A stretch of 18,516 nucleotides of DNA from Deltaproteobacteria bacterium (lineage in GTDB: Bacteria; UBA10199; DSSB01): positions 1 to 18,516 of the forward strand of contig JAIOPF010000314.1 in the NCBI GenBank assembly GCA_021414045.1. The letters run 5' to 3'. Made by a program: the position numbers and the translations under genes. This document shows, piece by piece, positions 1 through 7,670 of the stretch. How positions within the stretch are numbered: position 1 is the stretch's first letter; each line of letters starts with the position of its first letter. Below the pieces are notes generated by a model. The model did not search any database. It was not told the DNA's origin and was given only the letters and a program-made list of their open reading frames with translations.

Positions 1-596
1 AGGCCCTCCAAGACAACCAGGCTAGGCTGAAACAATACGAATGGATCGAAAACATGGTCGTCAGCAAAAACGGCGACGAGAAATCCCAAAAACAATATCG
101 CTGCTACTACGGTGCGGATGGAGCTCTGCAAAAGGTGCTCATCGACTCGTCCCAGGATGAAGGACGGGAGCGCCGAGGCCTTCGCGGGCGAATCATCGCC
201 CATAAGAAGGAGGAAATGACCGAATACATGCAACGAGCCGCCGACCTGATCAAACGTTACATTCCTCCCCAATCCGCTAAAATTCAGGCGGCATGGGATG
301 CGGGAAATGTAGCTGTCAAGCCCGGTGGTTCGGCTAAAACCGTCGAACTGGAAATCCAGAGCTATCTCTTGCCCGGAGACTCGCTCGATTTGAATCTCGA
401 CATGGGAAAACCGGAGGTGACGGGACTGCAAGTGTCCAGCTATCTCGATAATCCCAAAGACGCGGTGACGCTCGCGGTAACCTTCGGCAAGCTTCAGGAC
501 GGCACCAACTACCCCAAACAAACCCTGCTCACGACCAAGAAAAAAGATCTCACCATTCAGGTCCAGAACTCCGGATATCGAAAAATGGGATCCTAG
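1..596 (+). CDS. Uncharacterised protein, 5' end outside the window
   Basis: The reading frame is open from base 3 to the TAG at 594-596, so the gene starts upstream of the window; the first ATG inside, at 54, is internal to coding sequence. About 197 residues are visible. The visible N-terminal part (YEWIENMVVSKNG, then RCYYGADG) resembles a family I remember from Acidobacteria and deltaproteobacteria annotated only as hypothetical. A basic stretch (RERRGLRGRI) follows, then a helical segment, then a C-terminal half rich in beta-strand patterns (VELEIQSYLLPGDSLDL, VTLAVTF). No catalytic motif is recognised. The signal peptide expected for such proteins would lie before the window, so export is unproven. 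The gap to the next gene is 65 bases with no clear hairpin, so co-transcription is possible. Confidence 0.75.
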   Translation, partial: ALQDNQARLKQYEWIENMVVSKNGDEKSQKQYRCYYGADGALQKVLIDSSQDEGRERRGLRGRIIAHKKEEMTEYMQRAADLIKRYIPPQSAKIQAAWDAGNVAVKPGGSAKTVELEIQSYLLPGDSLDLNLDMGKPEVTGLQVSSYLDNPKDAVTLAVTFGKLQDGTNYPKQTLLTTKKKDLTIQVQNSGYRKMGS

Positions 597-661
597 CGAA
601 GGTTTTTTCCTCGACGGTCGTAACATCCTCAACACGACACCCTTTCCCATAGGAGGATGTG

Positions 662-964
662 ATGAAAACCAAGATAGTCGCTTTTCACTTTCTTGCCATG
701 ACCGCGCTGCCGGCGATGGCCCTCGCCTGTCCCGGCGGCAACAACCAAGGCCCGCCCCCGGAAGCAAGTTCCGCGTGCAGCGGCGCCTCGGAAAATCAGG
801 CTTGTTCCTTCTCGTCGCCCCACGGATCGATTTCGGGCACCTGCCAAAATATCCAGGGACAAATCGCCTGCGTCCCCGCCGGTGGACCTCCACCCAATGG
901 ACAGGGCGGGGGACAAGGAGGGCCGCCTTCCACCCAAGGCGGTCAAGTCCCGCAAGGCGCCTAA
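662..964 (+). CDS. Small exported Cys- and Gly/Pro-rich protein
   Basis: This is a 100-residue protein. The chosen start is the ATG at 662, with AGGAGG at 651-656 five bases upstream; a GTG at 659 in the same frame is the alternative. Residues 1-22 form a signal peptide ending AMALA, so cleavage would leave Cys23 at or near the mature N-terminus. Five cysteines lie at 23, 39, 48, 61 and 70. The core has the pattern C-S-F-x8-SGTC-x8-CVP, seen in many small secreted bacterial proteins of unknown function. The last 30 residues are low-complexity Gly/Gln/Pro. Two disulfides plus a lipidated or free first Cys are plausible but inferred. It lies 117 bases before the peroxidase gene, so the two products may act together in the envelope. 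No enzymatic motif is visible. Confidence 0.75.
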   Translation: MKTKIVAFHFLAMTALPAMALACPGGNNQGPPPEASSACSGASENQACSFSSPHGSISGTCQNIQGQIACVPAGGPPPNGQGGGQGGPPSTQGGQVPQGA

Positions 965-1011
965 ACTCTTCCTCGATTTCAAATCTTTTAAAAAACCATC
1001 CTACATTCACA

Positions 1012-1057
1012 GGGACGTCCGGCCGAGCCGCGAACGCGGCCCGCCGGATCCCGTCCC
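1012..1057 (+). promoter_or_regulatory. Strong GC-rich hairpin upstream of the peroxidase gene
   Basis: GGGACG (1012-1017) pairs with CGTCCC (1052-1057). TCCGGC (1018-1023) pairs with GCCGGA (1043-1048). GCCGC (1027-1031) pairs with GCGGC (1036-1040) around a GAAC loop. That gives 17 base pairs with one 3-base bulge and one small internal loop. No T-run follows on the plus strand, so it does not look like a normal terminator. It ends 24 bases before the ATG at 1082. It could be an mRNA processing or stability element, or a translational control structure. Function is inference. Confidence 0.5.
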
Positions 1058-1081
1058 GCGGTATCCCCAAAGTGAGGCTTT

Positions 1082-2827
1082 ATGAACCGACATTTTTCGT
1101 GGGAAAATTTATTGCTGGGATCATTAGGGGCGGCGCTCTTGCTGTCGACCGTTCAATGCGGAACCTCGCAAGATTCCACCGCCGTCGGAACCGACGCCGG
1201 CGACAACTCGGGAATATCCTCGGATTCGCCCACCGCTGAGCAAAATGGATCTCGCCAAAACGAATCTGAAAATGACGACGCTGCTCAAGCCACAAAACCG
1301 CAACACGAGACCCGGAACATCGACGGCACGGGAAACAACCTCGCCCATCCCTTATGGGGCAGCGCGGGGGTACGCCTGGAGAGGCTGGCTCCGGCCGAAT
1401 ACGGGGACGGAATTTCGGAACCCGTCGAGGAAGACCGCCCCAATCCCCGCGAAATCAGCAACACCATCGTGGCTCAGGACGAGTCGGAACCTAACGAACG
1501 CGGCCTCTCGGCGTTCATGTTCGTGTGGGGACAATTCCTCGACCACGACCTCGACCTCGCCATGGTCGATTCCGAGGATCCCTTTCCCATAGCGATTCCG
1601 CTGGGGGATCCCTATTTCGACCCCTTCGAAACCGGGGAAATGACCATGCCCTTTTCACGAAGCGTTTTCGACGCCTCCAGTGGAACCGGAGCGGATAATC
1701 CGCGGCAACAACTCAACGCGCTGACGGCCTGGATAGACGCCTCCCAGGTTTATGGTTCCGACGCGGCCCGGGCAAAGTGGCTACGCAGCGGCATCGACGG
1801 CAAACTCAAAACCAGCGAAGGCGACCTCCTCCCCTTCAATGACGGGACGCAGGCGAACGCCCCCTCAAACTCCCCGGACTTTTTTGTGGCCGGCGATTTG
1901 AGGGTCAATGAACAGACGGCGCTGGCCGTGATCCAGACGATATTCCTGCGCGAGCATAACCGACTCTGCGAGGAAATGAGAAGCCGCCACCCGGATTGGA
2001 GCGACGAACAACTCTACCAACAGGCGCGTCGTTGGGTCGGGGCCTACATGCAGTCCATCACCTTCCATGAATTCCTTCCGGCCCTTTTGGGTCCCTACGC
2101 CCCGGGCCCCTATCGCGGGTACAATCCGGAAGCGAACCCCAACATTCTCAATGAATTCTCCACCGCCTTCTTCCGTGTCGGCCATACCATGCTCACCAGC
2201 GAGTTATGGATGCTCGATGAACTGGGGCAAACCCTAGCGCCGGGAAACTTGTCCCTGATGGACGCCTTTTTCAACACCGATATCCTGAAAGATCCCGGTC
2301 CCGAACCGCTGCTGCGCGGCTTGATGGCTCAACGCATGGAAGAGATCGACTCGAAGATCGTCTCGGAAGTAAGGAATTTCCTCTTTGGCCCGCCGGGCTC
2401 GGGCGGACTGGACCTCGCCTCGCTCAACCTACAGCGCGGGAGGGACCATGGCCTACCGGACTACAATACCCTGCGTCAGGCCTTGGGCTTGAAGCCCATC
2501 GACAGCTTTTCGGAGCTGAATTCCGACCCCGAAACCCAGGCGAAATTCCAAAAAGTCTACTCCTCGGTGGACCAAATCGACCCCTGGATCGGCGCCCTGT
2601 CCGAAGACCATCTCGACGGAGCCAGCGTCGGCGAAACGCTGCGTGCCGCACTATCGCTTCAATTCGGGGCCATCCGCGACGGCGATCGGTTTTGGCATGA
2701 ACACGACCCGGCCTTCAGCCGCGAGGATTTGCAAAAGATCCGAAACACCAAGCTTTCCGACATCCTGCGGCGCAACACCAATATCGCCGAGATTCAGGAA
2801 GATGTCTTTCGCGTCTCACCCCCTTAA
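1082..2827 (+). CDS. Exported haem peroxidase, animal (myeloperoxidase/peroxidasin) superfamily
   Basis: This 581-residue protein belongs to the animal-type haem peroxidase family (An_peroxidase), which oxidises halides or organic substrates with hydrogen peroxide. The signature residues are all present. The distal site is GQFLDHDLD with His155 and the flanking Gln and two Asp. The calcium loop is LTAWIDASQVYGSD. The catalytic Arg274 and Glu277 sit in RVNEQ, followed by FLREHNR. The proximal His368 is in FFRVGHTM, and LNLQRGRDHG carries the Asn and Arg near the haem. Residues 1-25 are a hydrophobic export signal; the Cys at 26 follows TVQ, a poor lipobox, so lipidation is uncertain. Residues 27-80 are a Ser/Asp/Glu-rich linker. 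The ATG at 1082 has a weak GAGG upstream. Envelope or extracellular action is expected; the substrate is unknown. Confidence 0.95.
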   Translation: MNRHFSWENLLLGSLGAALLLSTVQCGTSQDSTAVGTDAGDNSGISSDSPTAEQNGSRQNESENDDAAQATKPQHETRNIDGTGNNLAHPLWGSAGVRLERLAPAEYGDGISEPVEEDRPNPREISNTIVAQDESEPNERGLSAFMFVWGQFLDHDLDLAMVDSEDPFPIAIPLGDPYFDPFETGEMTMPFSRSVFDASSGTGADNPRQQLNALTAWIDASQVYGSDAARAKWLRSGIDGKLKTSEGDLLPFNDGTQANAPSNSPDFFVAGDLRVNEQTALAVIQTIFLREHNRLCEEMRSRHPDWSDEQLYQQARRWVGAYMQSITFHEFLPALLGPYAPGPYRGYNPEANPNILNEFSTAFFRVGHTMLTSELWMLDELGQTLAPGNLSLMDAFFNTDILKDPGPEPLLRGLMAQRMEEIDSKIVSEVRNFLFGPPGSGGLDLASLNLQRGRDHGLPDYNTLRQALGLKPIDSFSELNSDPETQAKFQKVYSSVDQIDPWIGALSEDHLDGASVGETLRAALSLQFGAIRDGDRFWHEHDPAFSREDLQKIRNTKLSDILRRNTNIAEIQEDVFRVSPP

Positions 2828-2839
2828 CACCTCATCGAA

Positions 2840-2871
2840 GCATCGTGGCGTCGACGGGGACGCCACGATGC
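2840..2871 (+). terminator. Rho-independent terminator after the peroxidase gene
   Basis: A perfect 13-base stem, 2840-2852 with 2859-2871, encloses a 6-base loop (GACGGG). It begins 13 bases after the peroxidase stop codon and is followed by a T-rich stretch, TTTGATTT. The stem is strong although the T-run is interrupted. Confidence 0.75.
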
Positions 2872-2977
2872 CTTTGATTTCCCAAGCTCGATTTTCGCCG
2901 CGCATCCTGGTTTTGCTTGCCTCGAATCTCTCTCGACGCCCATGATTGATCCCTCCGAAAAAACCCATAAAAAGCCT

Positions 2978-3006
2978 TTGGACTACCCATCAGCCTAGAC
3001 TATCCT
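2978..3006 (+). promoter_or_regulatory. Possible promoter for the DUF3604 operon
   Basis: TTGGAC at 2978-2983 and TATCCT at 3001-3006 are separated by 17 bases. They lie between the terminator at 2840-2871 and the start codon at 3028. The match to the sigma-70 consensus is only moderate, so this rests mainly on position and spacing. Confidence 0.3.
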
Positions 3007-3027
3007 CTGTTCAGGAAAAGGGGCTCC

Positions 3028-5112
3028 ATGAACACAAAAACATCCATTATTCTCGGGCTAATGGCATTGGCAGGCTTTTGCGGCTGCGGTTCTGGGAGCC
3101 TTCGACCTCCCTTTCAAATTACCGAAGTCCGCCAACCTTGCGATAACTACCAAGCGCTTCGCCAACCCTTCTTCGGCGAAACCCACGTTCACACCAGCTA
3201 CTCCTTCGACGCCTACGTCTTCTCCAATCGCAACGATCCCAATACGGCCTATCAATTCGCCAAGGGACAGCCCGTTCCCTTGCCCGATGTTTTCGCCGTG
3301 GGCGGAACGCCTCAAACGCGCACCGCTCAGATCAACAAGCCCCTGGACTTCACCGCGGTCACCGATCACTCCGAGCTCTTCGGCGAAATGCAAATCTGCA
3401 CCCGTTCGGATCCTAGTACTCCGGGCTTCAATTCCCTCGCCTGCCGGCAGATGCAGACGGAACAGCCGAACCCCGCCCCAGGCAATCCCGTCGATCCCCT
3501 GACGGTGGCGGGACTCTGGAGCCTCTTGCCTATCTTGCTGCCGGACAGCGCGGTGCCCATGCCCTTTTGCGCCGATCCCAACGTCGATTGCAAAAGCGCG
3601 GCGGTCTCGATCTGGCAAGAGGAGCAGAACGCCGCCGAGGCCGCCTATGACCGTAGCTCGGCTTGCAGTTTCACCTCCTTCGTCGCCTACGAATACACGG
3701 CCCAACCCGAGTACGACAATCTGCACCGCAACGTGATTTTCCGTAACGCCAATACCGTGGCGACGCCGATCTCCAACGTCGAAACGGGAGGTCCCTTTCC
3801 TCCCGTGTTGTGGGACATGCTTCAAAAGCAATGCCTCGACGCCGGCACGGGCTGCGACGTGCTAACGATCCCCCACAACGCCAATCTGTCGGGATCTTCG
3901 GAAGCCGATCCCGCGGGACGCATGTTCCCGGATCCCAAGGACAGCCGGGAAGCCGCCAATCGCCGCGCCTTCGAACCCTTGGTCGAGATCCTTCAACATA
4001 AGGCGGGGTCCGAATGCCGCTTCGACCGTTTGGCCAATCAAGGCGTGCAGACGGTGGACGAACTCTGCACCTTCGAGCAGTCGCCCAAGGACGTGCTGAA
4101 TCCCTCCGCGCCCTCCGTTCCCATCGACGAATTTCCGACGCGCAACATGCTGCGCAACGCCTTGAAGGACGGCATGGCCCTGGCCCCCAAATTCGGCGGA
4201 ATCAATCCTTTCAAGTACGGCATCGTCGGCTCCACCGACAGTCATAACGGGACTCCGGGAAACACGGCTGAGCCCAACTGGCCGGGGCATGCCGGCACCG
4301 ATGACGCGCCCTATGCAAGGTTGATCAGCGGCGTTAACCGGAACCCGGGCGGTTTGGCGGTGGTTTGGGCGGAAGAGAATTCCCGCGACGCGATTTTTTC
4401 GGCCATGCGCCGCAAGGAAACCTACGGAACCAGCGGGACCCGGCCCATCGTGCGCTTCTTCGGCGGCTGGAACTACGACGTGACGCCCGAGGCCTTGTGC
4501 GGAAATCCCAATCGCGTCGCGGTCGGTTATGCCAGCGGCGTGCCCATGGGCTCGGATCTGCCCAAGCGCAAGGGCAACGCCAATCCCCGTTTCTTGGTGG
4601 CGGCCCTCAAGGATTCCGGCAGCCCCTCGCTGGCGGGAACTCCCCTACAACGCATCCAGATCATCAAAGGCTGGGTCGACAGTTCCGGACAGACCCACGA
4701 AAAAGTCATGGACGTGGCGGGCACGTCCTCCACCAGCGGGAACGAGCTGAATACCGACACCTGCGAACCCAACTATGACGCGGGTTTCAACGAGCTCTGC
4801 TCCGTCTTCGAAGACACCGAGTTCGATCCCAGCCAACCCGCTTTTTATTACGCCCGCGTTTTGGAGAATCCCACCTGCCGCTGGAGCACCTACGCTTGCA
4901 AGGCGGCCGGAGTCGATCCCTTCCTGAGCGAAGCGCAATGCACCGCGAAGGCGGCCGCCGCCAACGCGCAAGCCTTGGCCGATGGGGAGATCGAAGCCGG
5001 GGACGCCCCCTTCGACAATTGCTGCCTCAACGAAACCAACGACTCCTTTTTATCGAGGACCATCCAAGAGCGCGCCTGGACCTCGCCGATTTGGTACGAA
5101 CCGAAGAGCTGA
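3028..5112 (+). CDS. DUF3604 protein, PHP-like metal-dependent hydrolase fold, exported
   Basis: This 694-residue protein matches the DUF3604 family. Its metal-ligand motifs resemble a PHP phosphoesterase site: GETHVHTSYSFDA (His53, His55), TDHSE (Asp113, His114), IPHNAN (His283) and STDSHNG (Asp404, His406). Residues 1-20 are a hydrophobic signal with Cys at 18 and 20; FCGC is an imperfect lipobox, so it may be a lipoprotein. The C-terminal third is Cys-rich, suggesting disulfides and an oxidising compartment. The start ATG at 3028 follows a purine-rich AAAAGGGG. The family's substrate is unknown to me. The isomerase gene starts 3 bases after its stop, so the two are almost certainly one transcript. 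I recall the order DUF3604, prolyl isomerase, HupE-like recurring in other proteobacteria, which would point to a shared process. Confidence 0.9.
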   Translation: MNTKTSIILGLMALAGFCGCGSGSLRPPFQITEVRQPCDNYQALRQPFFGETHVHTSYSFDAYVFSNRNDPNTAYQFAKGQPVPLPDVFAVGGTPQTRTAQINKPLDFTAVTDHSELFGEMQICTRSDPSTPGFNSLACRQMQTEQPNPAPGNPVDPLTVAGLWSLLPILLPDSAVPMPFCADPNVDCKSAAVSIWQEEQNAAEAAYDRSSACSFTSFVAYEYTAQPEYDNLHRNVIFRNANTVATPISNVETGGPFPPVLWDMLQKQCLDAGTGCDVLTIPHNANLSGSSEADPAGRMFPDPKDSREAANRRAFEPLVEILQHKAGSECRFDRLANQGVQTVDELCTFEQSPKDVLNPSAPSVPIDEFPTRNMLRNALKDGMALAPKFGGINPFKYGIVGSTDSHNGTPGNTAEPNWPGHAGTDDAPYARLISGVNRNPGGLAVVWAEENSRDAIFSAMRRKETYGTSGTRPIVRFFGGWNYDVTPEALCGNPNRVAVGYASGVPMGSDLPKRKGNANPRFLVAALKDSGSPSLAGTPLQRIQIIKGWVDSSGQTHEKVMDVAGTSSTSGNELNTDTCEPNYDAGFNELCSVFEDTEFDPSQPAFYYARVLENPTCRWSTYACKAAGVDPFLSEAQCTAKAAAANAQALADGEIEAGDAPFDNCCLNETNDSFLSRTIQERAWTSPIWYEPKS

Positions 5113-5115
5113 GGA

Positions 5116-6120
5116 ATGAAATTCCTGACTCGATTGCAAAAATTTCCGGCCCTGCATTTCCTTTTGATCGGAGCCCTGCTGTTCGGGATCCATCAAGCCC
5201 ACCAGTCTTATGTCCTGCGCCATTCGCCCGTCGTGAAAGAAGAGCTCGTCATCGGAAGGGCTCAAATCGAGCAGATCAAGCAGGATATCTTCACGCAAAC
5301 CGCCGTGCGACCTTCGACGGCCCAGGTTCAAGCCGCGGTGGCCAAGACCATCGACGACGAAATTCTCTATCGCCAAGCCCTGGCCCTGCATCTTGACCGC
5401 AATAATCCCAGCGTCCGCAACCGGCTCATTCAACTCGGCAAGTTCGTCAGCCAAGATCCCAAAGCCCCCGATGAGGCCCACTATCGCAAGGCCCTGGAGC
5501 TGGGCCTGGACCGTAGCGACCTGGTGATTAAGCGGTACTTAAGCGGCGTCATGCGCCTGGTAGCCGCGAAAGTTCCGACGCCCCAACTCCCCGCGACGGT
5601 CACCAAGCAAGAGCTGCAGGATTACCTGACGCGAAATCCCCAGGCCTTCCTGACGCCTCAGCAGCTGAAAATTTCGCAAATTTATTTCAGCCGCGACAAA
5701 AGAAAATCCCAAGCCGAGGCCGATGCAAAGACGCTTTTGAAGCAACTGCGGGCCGAAGGCAAAAAGCCCGAAGAGATCGCGGACCAGGGCGATCCCTTTC
5801 TCGAAGGGAATCATTTCCCTTGGCTCAACGAATCCTCCCTCCAGCGTTCCTTCGGAGCGGCCTTCACCCAACACCTGCAAAATCTCCCGGCAGGAACCTG
5901 GACCGGGCCGCTGCCCTCTAGTTACGGTTGGCACCTGGTCTTCATCGAGGGGATTCGTCCACCCGAGGTTCCAGCCCTCGAACAGGTCGCCAGTCAGGTA
6001 AGAAACGCGATACTCAAAGAGCGGGAGCAACAGCGACTCGCCGCTACCTTGCAAGAGCTCCGCTCGGGTTATGCGATTCGCGTGGAGGATGGGGAAGTCC
6101 ATGCCAATGGCCCGATTTAA
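5116..6120 (+). CDS. Membrane-anchored parvulin-type peptidyl-prolyl isomerase (PpiC/SurA-like)
   Basis: This 334-residue protein has an N-terminal hydrophobic anchor (about residues 13-25, LHFLLIGALLFGI), a helical chaperone-like middle section, and a parvulin rotamase domain at about residues 180-285. The domain starts at LKISQIYFS and ends with the conserved GPLPSSYGWHLVFIE. A short charged helix follows. The layout fits periplasmic foldases such as PpiD, PrsA and SurA, although the protein is short. It would help fold exported proteins, perhaps the Cys-rich DUF3604 partner encoded just upstream. The start ATG at 5116 lies 3 bases after the DUF3604 stop and the 3' end overlaps the HupE-like gene by about 20 bases, so translational coupling is likely. 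The client is inferred from gene order only. Confidence 0.88.
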   Translation: MKFLTRLQKFPALHFLLIGALLFGIHQAHQSYVLRHSPVVKEELVIGRAQIEQIKQDIFTQTAVRPSTAQVQAAVAKTIDDEILYRQALALHLDRNNPSVRNRLIQLGKFVSQDPKAPDEAHYRKALELGLDRSDLVIKRYLSGVMRLVAAKVPTPQLPATVTKQELQDYLTRNPQAFLTPQQLKISQIYFSRDKRKSQAEADAKTLLKQLRAEGKKPEEIADQGDPFLEGNHFPWLNESSLQRSFGAAFTQHLQNLPAGTWTGPLPSSYGWHLVFIEGIRPPEVPALEQVASQVRNAILKEREQQRLAATLQELRSGYAIRVEDGEVHANGPI

Positions 6121-7126
6121 CCGAATTTTAAGAGGCCTGCTCCTCGCAACGGCCTTGGCGCTCGGGGGCTCCATCAGCGCGAAGGCCCTCGCCCATCCCC
6201 TCGCCCCCTCCTTATTGGAAATCACCGAAAGGGGTGGCGGAGAATCCGAGATCCTATGGAAGACCCCCATTTCAAAAACCCCCAGCGACGCGATGAAGCC
6301 ACTCTTGCCCGAGGACTGCCGAAAAATCCAAGACATCGACATGAAACGGGAGAACACCGCCTACATCGAGCACTGGCGCGTGGCCTGCGAAAAAGCCTGG
6401 GCGGGAAGCTCGGTGGGCGTTCAGGGATTCTCCTCCAGCCAACCCAACGTGATCGTACGCATCGTCTTGGCGAACGGCCTTGTCTATCAACAAGTCTTGA
6501 ACACAGGAACCCCAAGCTTCATCGTCCCCGAACGCCCCCAGGTTTGGGACGTATTTAAAAATTATTTTACCTTGGGAGTGAAGCACATCCTGACGGGTTG
6601 GGACCATTTGCTTTTCGTCCTGGGCTTGGTGCTGCTGGTCCGTGGACGACGCCAGTTATTATGGACCATCACCGCCTTCACCTTTGGCCATAGCATCACC
6701 CTGTCCTCCGCCGTCCTAGGCTGGGTGCACATCCCGTCCGCGCCCGTCGAGGCGCTGATCGCTTTTAGCATCTTGATCCTGGCGGTGGAATTATTGCGAA
6801 AGCAGGACGGAAAAGGAACTTTCTTCCATCGCTATCCCTGGGCCCTCGCCTTCAGTTTCGGACTCTTGCACGGCCTGGGTTTCGCGGGGGCCCTGGCGGA
6901 AGTTGGCCTTCCTGTCGGCGAAATTCCCATGGCCTTGTTCTCCTTCAACGTGGGGATCGAATCTGGGCAACTGCTGTTCATCGCCGGGATCCTGTTGATA
7001 CAAGCGCTCTTGAGGCCGCTGCCGCTTCCTTCCATCGCGAAAAAAATGGAGATCCCGGCCTACGGCATCGGGTGCCTCGCCTCTTTTTGGTTTTTTGAAA
7101 GACTTGCCAAACTCTGGGATTCTTAA
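6101..7126 (+). CDS. HupE/UreJ-like integral membrane protein with exported N-terminal domain
   Basis: I chose the ATG at 6101 because GGGGAAG lies just upstream and it gives a clean signal peptide ending KALA before HPLAP; an ATG at 6107 is nearly equivalent, and 6071 would add residues without a ribosome site. The product is about 341 residues. A soluble extracytoplasmic region of about 135 residues precedes six or so membrane helices. The HupE/UreJ signature HILTGWDHLLFVLGLVLL begins at His162 with Asp168 and His169; TFGHSITL, HGLGFAGAL and FNVGIESGQ follow. Classical HupE and UreJ proteins are linked to nickel or cobalt transport, but this long form with an exported domain has no assigned substrate. 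No hydrogenase or urease gene is nearby. It is the last gene of the DUF3604 operon. Confidence 0.88.
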   Translation: MPMARFNRILRGLLLATALALGGSISAKALAHPLAPSLLEITERGGGESEILWKTPISKTPSDAMKPLLPEDCRKIQDIDMKRENTAYIEHWRVACEKAWAGSSVGVQGFSSSQPNVIVRIVLANGLVYQQVLNTGTPSFIVPERPQVWDVFKNYFTLGVKHILTGWDHLLFVLGLVLLVRGRRQLLWTITAFTFGHSITLSSAVLGWVHIPSAPVEALIAFSILILAVELLRKQDGKGTFFHRYPWALAFSFGLLHGLGFAGALAEVGLPVGEIPMALFSFNVGIESGQLLFIAGILLIQALLRPLPLPSIAKKMEIPAYGIGCLASFWFFERLAKLWDS

Positions 7127-7327
7127 TGGCCGAAGAAAACAATCATCCCTCGGCGAATGCCCGTCGGAAGCCATCGTGGGCGCGGGGCTTTCAATGAGAG
7201 GCAATCCAGGGTGAAGCGTCTCCCGCCCCGACGACGAATGAAAGGCGCGAAATCGACATCTTTGATTATTTTTTTGATTCCTCGTGATATTAATCGAAAA
7301 ATCCATCCTGACTAAAGGGAGATTCCC

Positions 7328-7657
7328 ATGAAATGGTCCTTGATCGCGGTTACCTTAACTTCCCTCTTCTGCCCCCCTGTCATGGCCGCCGTTAACATCT
7401 ACGGCCCCGGCGGCATGACTTGCGCGAGATACACCCAGTCCCCAGATTCCGACAAAGATGATTTCAAGTATTGGGGATTGGGCTACATTTCCGGAATCAA
7501 CTCCATGAAAAACCTGGATATCGTCCGAGGCAAGGATCAAGCCTCCATGTTCCAATGGATCGATAATTATTGCAAAAGCAATCCCCAATCGACCTACAAT
7601 GGAGCTGTGGATTCACTCATCATCGAAATCAATAAGCTACAGGTGCCTTCCTCGTGA
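7328..7657 (+). CDS. Small exported protein, HdeA/Rap1a-like in size and pattern
   Basis: This 109-residue protein has a signal peptide (about residues 1-20, ending VMAA) and a start supported by AAGGGAG seven bases upstream. The mature part has two cysteines (TCARY and NYCKSNP) and the pattern WGLGYISGIN, a short linker, then WIDNYC-x-NP and a helical end (AVDSLIIEIN). This layout recalls small periplasmic helical families such as HdeA/HdeB or Rap1a/Tai, which are chaperones or immunity proteins, but I cannot assign it to either by eye. No effector gene sits beside it, which argues against an immunity role. The next gene starts 13 bases later, so the two are probably co-transcribed. Confidence 0.7.
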   Translation: MKWSLIAVTLTSLFCPPVMAAVNIYGPGGMTCARYTQSPDSDKDDFKYWGLGYISGINSMKNLDIVRGKDQASMFQWIDNYCKSNPQSTYNGAVDSLIIEINKLQVPSS

Positions 7658-7670
7658 AAAGAGGCGAACC

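Noticed and set aside
1082..1160. The peroxidase as a lipoprotein through Cys26.
   Set aside because: The residues before the Cys (TVQ) do not fit a lipobox, so I kept only an export signal.
7127..7327. A GC-rich 200-base gap with repeated complementary segments (CGTCGG at 7152 with CCGACG at 7228; CGGGGC at 7183 with GCCCCG at 7225).
   Set aside because: The pairings compete with each other and enclose long loops, so I cannot support a defined RNA structure or gene.
7328..7657. The small exported protein as an immunity protein of a secreted toxin pair.
   Set aside because: No toxin or secretion gene is beside it and the similarity is only in general pattern.
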